Source: DATGXB01 sp035298905 (GTDB taxonomy: Bacteria; Cyanobacteriota; Cyanobacteriia; Cyanobacteriales; Nostocaceae). From it: 11,612 nt of DNA. A program made the translations under genes and the position numbers. The notes under the pieces are model-generated. The model saw only the letters and a program-made list of their open reading frames with translations, was not told where the DNA came from and made no database searches. Position 1 is the stretch's first letter. Each line of letters starts with the position of its first letter. The stretch covers positions 1-11,612 of the forward strand of contig DATGXQ010000579.1 in assembly GCA_035298905.1 (NCBI GenBank), read 5' to 3'. Shown piece by piece: positions 5,790-11,612 of the stretch.

Positions 5790-8700
5790 CTAAAAGACTT
5801 TCAACCTTCCCGTTCCCTGTTCCCTGTTCCCTGCTGTAACTTCACTCCTAGTTAAATTATCCACCAAATTATCGACAGTAGAAATAAATTCATGTTCCAA
5901 ATAAGGTTTAGTAAAATAGGCAGATGCACCTAATTCTTGAGCTAATTGACGATGTTTTTCGGCACTACGAGAGGTTAAAACGACTACGGGAATTTTGGCA
6001 TAACTGGGATTTTGCCGAATTTGACTTAATAATTCAAAGCCATTCATTCTAGGCATTTCTAAATCAGAAACAATGACTTTAATTTCTGGGTGCAACTGTA
6101 ATTGTTCCAGTGCTTCTACACCATTTTGCGCTTGTAAAACTTGATAGCCACATTTTTGTAAAGTCAGGGAAAGAGTTTGTCGTAAACTAATAGCATCATC
6201 TACTACTAAAACTACTTTTGGTAATTTTGGTATTAACTCTGCTGGAGAAATTAATGGTACTTCAGGAGATTTATCTAATAAAGGTGTAGAGGGTATATAC
6301 TCTTCCGACTCCGACATTGGTAAAGCTGGTTGATTTGTTGAAGAGTTTTTGAATAATGACACTACCTCCAAAGTAGTCTGCATTTCCTGAGAATTTACCA
6401 GCAGAGTAGCATCAATCACTAAAATCAAGTTACCATTAGCCAAACTACTACAACCATAAATATATTTTGGTGGTGCGATCGCACTTCCCAAAGGTCTAAT
6501 TACTAACTCTTGTTCACCAATAATTTGGTCAACTTCTAAAGCCAAAATACTCTGATTTCTCCTCAGAATCAATACAGGATTTTTCATCACTCCTGTTTCT
6601 GTTTGGCTGTGCAGATGATCTAGATTAGTTTTACTAAACACTGAACACTGATAATACATCAATCCCGACAGTTTTAACAGGTTGACTATTTGTTCATCTT
6701 CACCATTTTGCCAGTGTAAAACTTGTTTACCTTCAAATTCTTTGATTTGCTGCGATGTAGGAATAAGTATTTTATCAATACTATCTTGCAGTAAGGCATA
6801 AACTACACCTCCTGCTTGGACTAACATTAATTTATCTGTAGTCATAGAAAAGGGAATTTTGAGAATAAATGTTGTTCCTTGACGGGGTGCAGATTGGACA
6901 GAAATTGAACCATTAAGTGATTGTAACTGACTGCGGACAATATCTAAACCCATTCCTCGGCCAGAAATTTCACTGACTTTACCAGCAGTAGAAAACCCCG
7001 GTGCAAACATTAATTCTATGAGTTCGTTTTCTGTCGGCTGATGAGTATAACCTCTAGATTCTTCATCAACTGGAATTAAATTTAATTCCATCGCTCTTTT
7101 GCGAATATTTTCTAAATTTAAACCCTGTCCATCATCTCGGACTTCAATAATTGTTTGACTTCCTTGATGATAAGCACAAATTTCAATTAAACCTGTTTCT
7201 GGTTTACCCAATTCTCGCCGTATTTCTGGCGGTTCAATCCCATGATCAAAGGAATTTCTAACTAATTGTAATAATGGATCATATAATTTTTCAGCGATGG
7301 CTTTATCAACTAATACCTGTGTTCCTATCAGTTTTAACTCTACCCGTTTAGCATAAACATGACCCAGTTTGTTGACCATTGTGGGGAAGCGATTTAAAAT
7401 AGTTTCTAATGGTAACATTCTCGCTTCTACCACATTATCAATAATATTTAAAGCTAAAGTATGTTTTTTCTCGCTAATTTGTACTGCTTGTCTCATTAAT
7501 AAATCTAGAGATTCCGCAGTTTCTTCTAGCTGTAATGTCTCTTCTAATGCTGAATGTAATGCTAAATGGAATTCTGTATAGACATCCATTTCTAAAGCGT
7601 CAAAATTGACAGCACCTACTTCCTGAGTATGAGGTATAGCTAAATTATAACCCTGTAACGGTAAATCTCGTAATTGTTGTAAAGTTGATTGATGTCTTTG
7701 CAATTGCTGAGTTAAACGCTCAATTAATTCTAAAACTTGATCATCATGTAAACCCCGGCGTTTTTGGTAAATTAATAATTCTCCGGTAAGATAATTCAGG
7801 CGTTGTAGTCCTTCTACATCAACTCGCACAAATGAAGATTGCCGTACTGTTTTATTGCCATGATTTTGAGTTTTATGTTCTAGATATTGCTGACTATGTA
7901 AACTCTCATCATGTTCTATATTTGCTTCTTGATTACTTGTAAATGCTCGCTCACTGACTACTGAAGATGTCACGCTACCTAAATAATGATCATTTTCTAC
8001 TTCTTCCACAGGATGAGCAATAATGGTTTCTGGTTGAACAGCAGGTTTAGTTTCTTCCTTTGCTAATTCATGGTCATCTGTGATACCTTCTCCTCCCCAA
8101 ATAGCCTCAACTAAACTATTATTAGTTTCTACGTGTGTAGGTAAAGATATTTCTTTGATGACTAATAATTGCTGTAACTTCGGATTTTCCAGCCATTTTT
8201 TCTCTGATTCAGTAACAGGGGAAAGGTTTTTATATTCTTTACTTATTTGCCGGATTTGGTTTCTGAGAGTTGTAATCACACTGATGACATTTTCCTGCTT
8301 CTCAACAAAATAACGGAATTTAGTAATAGATAAAAGAATTGTGAAAATGACACCCCGGCGATAAAGTTTAAGACTGTGGCTATCGGTTTCTTCTTCTACG
8401 AATTTCAGAAATTCTTTGAGCCAAGTAGCAATATAAATTACTGGATTTTCTTGATTATTTGTAGGGATTAATAACTCTAAGCTTAATTCTGTTTCTGGTA
8501 TATCCATTTGATGATTAAACCAGCCGAGAATATAGCGAATAACTTTTAAATAATACTTAGCGTTAACTGGTTGTAATGGACTATTATTTCTATCGCCAGA
8601 AGTAATTAAATATTGATATAAATCAGCAGTTAGGCTAAAAAATATGTGAGCAAAAGAGTTATTAATATGTGTAATTGCTGTTTCTGGTTTTGGATTGGTA

Positions 8701-9488
8701 ACGGTTTGTGTAAATGCCTGTAAAGCAGCCGAAACAGAACCCCCAGAAGTGCGATCGCCAGCCAAAACTGCTGTATGTGCTGCTTGTAAATCTGCTAAAG
8801 CAAGTTCAGCAATTTTACTTACTTGATCTGGATTTACTTGCAAAGCAGTGATAATTGTCTGAGCGATTTTACCTAAACCCGGTAAATTTAAAGATTCTGC
8901 CAAACCGATAAATACTTCTGCTTGGGAATGCAGAAATTCGCTAAATTCTGCATTACTGGGAGGATTATTAATTGTTTGAGCAATACTTTCTAAACGCTGT
9001 TTAACCCCAACTTCAAAAATTGACTGAACAATATCAAATCCTAATTCTTCAGAAGTTGGAATATGGGTTTCTACACTAAAAGCATCACCTAATTTAGCTT
9101 GTAAATCTGCAAATACCGCAGTTGCTCTGTGCAGCAATTCCTCATTATTAATATTACTATTGGTAAGTTCAGCAGTAATAGCTAAATGTAAACATTCATA
9201 AGCTTGAAAAAGTAAGTTTTGTAATTCTTCATCAATATTTACATCTGGATTATAAAGAGCTTTAAATATATCTTCTAGGGAATGGGCTATCATATTAATT
9301 GAATCTAGCCCTACATTAGCTGCTCCTCCTTTAATAGTATGAGTAGCCCGCATTAAGTTATGTACTTTAGCAATGCTGTAATTTTCTGTTAAAGTAAATA
9401 ATTCTTGTTCAATTGTTTCTAATAATTCTGGTGCTTCTGCTAAAAAATAAGCATAGCCTTGTTCACGAATTGATGTGTCGGTAATCAT
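5790..9488 (-). CDS. CheA-type hybrid histidine kinase (HPt, ATPase, CheW and receiver domains)
   Basis: This 1232-residue cytoplasmic kinase belongs to the cyanobacterial CheA hybrids used in phototaxis and type IV pilus motility. An N-terminal HPt domain (about 5-130) carries H50 in the motif ATHTIKGG. Residues about 145-260 resemble a second helical bundle without a phosphorylation motif. A long unassigned region and acidic linker (about 260-550) follow. The dimerisation domain (about 552-700) includes the R690-M-L-P segment. The ATPase domain has an N box with N745, G1 D785-D-G-Q-G789, an F-box-like stretch at 828-835 and G2 G843-RGMG-L848. A CheW-like coupling domain (about 883-1032) and a receiver domain (about 1091-1208: D1097, D1098, D1142, T1172, K1194) complete it. 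All catalytic residues look intact. The last 14 or so residues are unusual because a heptamer repeat encodes part of them. The ATG at 9486-9488 starts directly at the HPt domain. It lies 159 bp downstream of the receptor gene and is probably co-transcribed with it. It resembles PixL, PtxE or HmpE, but I cannot choose a name. Confidence 0.93.
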   Translation of the reverse strand: MITDTSIREQGYAYFLAEAPELLETIEQELFTLTENYSIAKVHNLMRATHTIKGGAANVGLDSINMIAHSLEDIFKALYNPDVNIDEELQNLLFQAYECLHLAITAELTNSNINNEELLHRATAVFADLQAKLGDAFSVETHIPTSEELGFDIVQSIFEVGVKQRLESIAQTINNPPSNAEFSEFLHSQAEVFIGLAESLNLPGLGKIAQTIITALQVNPDQVSKIAELALADLQAAHTAVLAGDRTSGGSVSAALQAFTQTVTNPKPETAITHINNSFAHIFFSLTADLYQYLITSGDRNNSPLQPVNAKYYLKVIRYILGWFNHQMDIPETELSLELLIPTNNQENPVIYIATWLKEFLKFVEEETDSHSLKLYRRGVIFTILLSITKFRYFVEKQENVISVITTLRNQIRQISKEYKNLSPVTESEKKWLENPKLQQLLVIKEISLPTHVETNNSLVEAIWGGEGITDDHELAKEETKPAVQPETIIAHPVEEVENDHYLGSVTSSVVSERAFTSNQEANIEHDESLHSQQYLEHKTQNHGNKTVRQSSFVRVDVEGLQRLNYLTGELLIYQKRRGLHDDQVLELIERLTQQLQRHQSTLQQLRDLPLQGYNLAIPHTQEVGAVNFDALEMDVYTEFHLALHSALEETLQLEETAESLDLLMRQAVQISEKKHTLALNIIDNVVEARMLPLETILNRFPTMVNKLGHVYAKRVELKLIGTQVLVDKAIAEKLYDPLLQLVRNSFDHGIEPPEIRRELGKPETGLIEICAYHQGSQTIIEVRDDGQGLNLENIRKRAMELNLIPVDEESRGYTHQPTENELIELMFAPGFSTAGKVSEISGRGMGLDIVRSQLQSLNGSISVQSAPRQGTTFILKIPFSMTTDKLMLVQAGGVVYALLQDSIDKILIPTSQQIKEFEGKQVLHWQNGEDEQIVNLLKLSGLMYYQCSVFSKTNLDHLHSQTETGVMKNPVLILRRNQSILALEVDQIIGEQELVIRPLGSAIAPPKYIYGCSSLANGNLILVIDATLLVNSQEMQTTLEVVSLFKNSSTNQPALPMSESEEYIPSTPLLDKSPEVPLISPAELIPKLPKVVLVVDDAISLRQTLSLTLQKCGYQVLQAQNGVEALEQLQLHPEIKVIVSDLEMPRMNGFELLSQIRQNPSYAKIPVVVLTSRSAEKHRQLAQELGASAYFTKPYLEHEFISTVDNLVDNLTRSEVTAGNREQGTGRLKVF
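5812..5832. repeat. GTTCCCT heptamer array inside the 3' end of the kinase gene
   Basis: Three perfect GTTCCCT units (AGGGAAC on the coding strand) lie within the last 45 bases of the kinase coding sequence. They encode roughly residues 1219-1226, past the receiver domain. Most such arrays in this window are intergenic; this one is translated. Confidence 0.8.
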
Positions 9489-9538
9489 AAGTTTTGGACT
9501 TTACATATTAGTAGAGGCAGGGTGTAGGGAAGAGGAGA

Positions 9539-9587
9539 GACACGGGGTTCGCGTAGCGTCTCCGCAAGGAGAGGGGAGAGGGGAGAA
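9539..9587. repeat. Dispersed intergenic repeat, copy 2, with G/A-rich tail
   Basis: Positions 9539-9578 match 3436-3475 at 34 of 40 bases. The tail at 9568-9587 is identical to the reverse complement of 1-20. TCTCC (9559-9563) and GGAGA (9568-9572) pair perfectly around GCAA, a GNRA tetraloop if transcribed on the plus strand. An alternative stem pairs 9537-9541 with 9558-9562. The copy separates the receptor and kinase genes, so it would be transcribed in antisense orientation as part of their mRNA. Confidence 0.65.
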
Positions 9588-9647
9588 ATAAGAGTCTTTT
9601 TCTGTCTCTGCGTCAGAGCGTCTTTGCGTCTCTTCCCCAATCGCCTA

Positions 9648-11612
9648 TCAGTTGACTTTGAACTTACTAGCAGTTGCTAATAAATCCTGTGCCATAGTGG
9701 ATAAATTTTGGAAAGCGGTAGCGATTTGATGAGATTCTGCAAAGGTTTTGTTAGCGATCGCTGCCACATCATTAATAGATGTAGTCACTGTTACCGACTG
9801 ATTCATTTGCTGTTGAGTAGCTTGGGTAATGCGTTCAATCAGTTGGCTAATCTCGGCTGTTGCAGAAACGATCGCATTTAGGTTTTGTCGAGTTTCATTC
9901 ACTAAATTTGTCCCTTCTACTACCTGCTGAATCCCTGTCTCCATCGCTACTGCGACCTCTCCCGTTTCCTCCTGAATTTCCTGTACTAATTTCTCAATTT
10001 CAATTGTGGCCGCAGCAGACTGACGAGAGAGCGATCGCACTTCATCAGCAACCACCGCAAATCCTTTCCCGTATTCCCCTGCACGGGTAGCCTCAATGGC
10101 TGCATTTAACGCTAATACGTTGGTCTGAGTCGCAAAACTACTAATCAAGTTCACCACTTTAGAAATTTTTTGTGATGATTCACTCAGGCGCTTAATTTTC
10201 TTACTTGTTTGCGCTACTGTTTCCCGAATCGCTTGAATGGCGTTAACAGTTTGATTCATGGCCGTATCACCGGAATCTACTGTTTTATTCGCTTGTTGTA
10301 CTGCGACTTGTACCTGTTGGGCGCTGGCTACTACCGCTTGAGTCGAATCTACCATTTGCTGAATATCATTTAAGGCAGCAGCAATTTCTTCTGATTGTTG
10401 TTTAGCCAGTTCCGTTAGTCCGACCAGAGAAGTATTACTACTGCTAGAAGTTGCGGCTACTGTTTGGGCGGCTGTTTGGACTTGAATGACGATTTGCCGC
10501 AATGCTTGGAGAGTACCATTATAAGCATCAGCAATTGTCCCTAGTTCATCTTCTGTAATCGGCGCTCGGACTGTTAAATCTCCACTCAAAGCAGGTTTTA
10601 GTGCCATTAATAGTTGAATGGAACGTTTTTGTAATAACTCTTTGGCTTCTTTTTCTCTGGTTGCTGCTTCTGATAATTGCGCTGATTGGGTTTGCATTTG
10701 TTGCAAATATTCTGTTTGCTGTAAAGCTAATCCTAATTGGTCGCCAACACGGGCTAACAAATTCACTTGGGATTCTTCCCATTCTCTGGTATTAGAGTTT
10801 TGATAAACTGCCAATAAACCCCAGAGTTTTTCCCCGAAAAATACGGGAACAATGACATAAGCTTTAACTTCAAATTGCTCTAATATTTCAATGTGGCATT
10901 GGGCATGACCCATTTGATAGATATCTTTTACTGCCAAGGTTTCACCTTTAGCATAACGTCCTCCTTGAGTTTCTTGGAGGTGGGTATCTTCCCACACTGT
11001 TTTGATATCTGGCCCGACTAACTTCACCCAACCACTACCCACTGATTCGGCAATAAATACGCCACTCCAATCAGGATTAAATTTATAAATGCCGACGCGA
11101 TCGCATTTGAGTAATTGTCTAACTTCTTGAGTGGTAGCTTTGAAAATTTCCTCTACATCTAAGGATTGACGAATGCGGTTAACAATCTTGGTAAAAGCTT
11201 TTTCTTGTTCGGCTATTTGTGCCAGCTTATCAGATTGTTCGCGCACTTTAGCTAGATAATCTACTTGGGATTTAGCTAAACTAAACTGCAAACTAATTTG
11301 AGTTAAGAAACCCTCTTCCCAACTTTGCCATTCACGAGAGTCAGAGTTTTGATAGGCTGCTAATAAACCCCAAAGTTTCTCACCGAAGAAAATCGGTACA
11401 ATGATATAAGCTCTGGCTTCAAACTGTTCTAAAATTTCAATATGGCAGGGAGTTAAACCAACTTTATAGATATCATTAACTATAAAGTTTTCTCCTCTCA
11501 CATACCTGCCGCCTTTGGTATCTTGGAGATAGGTATCATCCAAAACAGTCTTAATATCTGGCCCTACTAATTTTGTCCAACCTGCGGCTACTGATTCAGC
11601 GACAAATTCACC
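9648..11612 (-). CDS. Cyanobacteriochrome-type methyl-accepting chemotaxis protein, 5' end outside the window
   Basis: The open frame runs off the right edge, so 654 C-terminal residues are visible, numbered here from the edge. It is probably a light receptor for motility. GAF-a (1 to about 120) is cut at its N-terminus; GAF-b (about 145-303) is complete. Both have the bilin-binding Cys-His pair: C56-H57 and C239-H240. GAF-b matches the red/green spacing remembered from AnPixJ GAF2: W207, D209, Y220 and C239, equivalent to W289, D291, Y302 and C321. GAF-a keeps the Asp (D26), Tyr (Y37) and Cys but has L24 at the Trp position. Helical linkers precede GAF-b and the HAMP domain (about 334-375). 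The MCP signalling domain follows, with the conserved hairpin tip (about 493-523) ending in GKGFAVVADEVR. No membrane segment is visible, so this part is cytoplasmic. The kinase gene follows on the same strand. PixJ or PtxD-type receptors are the nearest named relatives; the symbol is left open because the total GAF count is unknown. Confidence 0.92.
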   Translation of the reverse strand, partial: GEFVAESVAAGWTKLVGPDIKTVLDDTYLQDTKGGRYVRGENFIVNDIYKVGLTPCHIEILEQFEARAYIIVPIFFGEKLWGLLAAYQNSDSREWQSWEEGFLTQISLQFSLAKSQVDYLAKVREQSDKLAQIAEQEKAFTKIVNRIRQSLDVEEIFKATTQEVRQLLKCDRVGIYKFNPDWSGVFIAESVGSGWVKLVGPDIKTVWEDTHLQETQGGRYAKGETLAVKDIYQMGHAQCHIEILEQFEVKAYVIVPVFFGEKLWGLLAVYQNSNTREWEESQVNLLARVGDQLGLALQQTEYLQQMQTQSAQLSEAATREKEAKELLQKRSIQLLMALKPALSGDLTVRAPITEDELGTIADAYNGTLQALRQIVIQVQTAAQTVAATSSSSNTSLVGLTELAKQQSEEIAAALNDIQQMVDSTQAVVASAQQVQVAVQQANKTVDSGDTAMNQTVNAIQAIRETVAQTSKKIKRLSESSQKISKVVNLISSFATQTNVLALNAAIEATRAGEYGKGFAVVADEVRSLSRQSAAATIEIEKLVQEIQEETGEVAVAMETGIQQVVEGTNLVNETRQNLNAIVSATAEISQLIERITQATQQQMNQSVTVTTSINDVAAIANKTFAESHQIATAFQNLSTMAQDLLATASKFKVN

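Noticed and set aside
7369..8313. Plus-strand open frames of 70-77 codons inside the kinase gene
   Set aside because: They are antisense shadows of a well-supported coding sequence, with no domain similarity or start signal.
9860..10803. Several 61-80 codon open frames on both strands inside the receptor gene
   Set aside because: They overlap the conserved MCP and GAF coding frame completely and look like frame shadows.
10776..11450. DXCF-type second cysteine in the GAF domains
   Set aside because: No Asp-x-Cys-Phe motif is seen between the aspartate position and the canonical Cys-His pair in either domain, so a blue/green or violet two-cysteine type is not supported.
11541..11543. TTG as the start codon of the receptor
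   Set aside because: The frame continues without a stop to the window edge and the 23 upstream codons encode conserved GAF sequence, so this is an internal leucine of a gene truncated by the window.

Overview
The window looks like chromosomal DNA of a filamentous, Nostoc/Anabaena-type cyanobacterium. The evidence is nine copies of the cyanobacterial HIP1 octamer GCGATCGC, short heptameric tandem repeats in almost every intergenic gap, weak or absent Shine-Dalgarno sequences, and protein types typical of this group (a cyanobacteriochrome-like GAF chemoreceptor and a CheA-REC hybrid kinase). The species cannot be fixed from the window alone.

Layout from left to right. (1) A minus-strand class B penicillin-binding protein 2 (72-1907), preceded on its 3' side by a polypyrimidine tract. 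(2) A 378-bp divergent intergenic region with two heptamer arrays. (3) A plus-strand polyamine ABC importer operon: ATPase potA (2286-3431), substrate-binding lipoprotein potD (3528-4613) and permease potB (about 4784-5698). The usual second permease, potC, does not follow. (4) A 91-bp convergent gap with a perfect 15-bp tandem duplication. (5) A minus-strand chemotaxis-type signalling pair: a receptor with at least two bilin-type GAF domains, a HAMP domain and an MCP signalling domain (9648 to beyond 11612, 5' end cut by the window edge), followed downstream on its strand by a 1232-residue CheA hybrid kinase with HPt, dimerisation, ATPase, CheW and receiver domains (5790-9488).

How the parts work together. 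PotD is expected to capture a polyamine outside the membrane, PotB to form the channel and PotA to power it; the missing PotC must be encoded elsewhere or be dispensable. In the signalling pair, the GAF domains probably sense light through a covalently bound bilin. The HAMP and MCP hairpin would pass the state to the kinase, which phosphorylates its own HPt histidine and then receiver aspartates. This architecture matches the phototaxis/motility (Pix, Ptx, Hmp-like) systems of cyanobacteria; assignment to one of them is inference.

The most noteworthy observations are two bilin-type GAF domains that differ at the position of a chromophore-contacting tryptophan, a pot operon without potC, and short repeats of several sequence families at nearly every gene junction. 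One of these repeats encodes the C-terminal tail of the kinase and another carries the upstream start candidates of potB.
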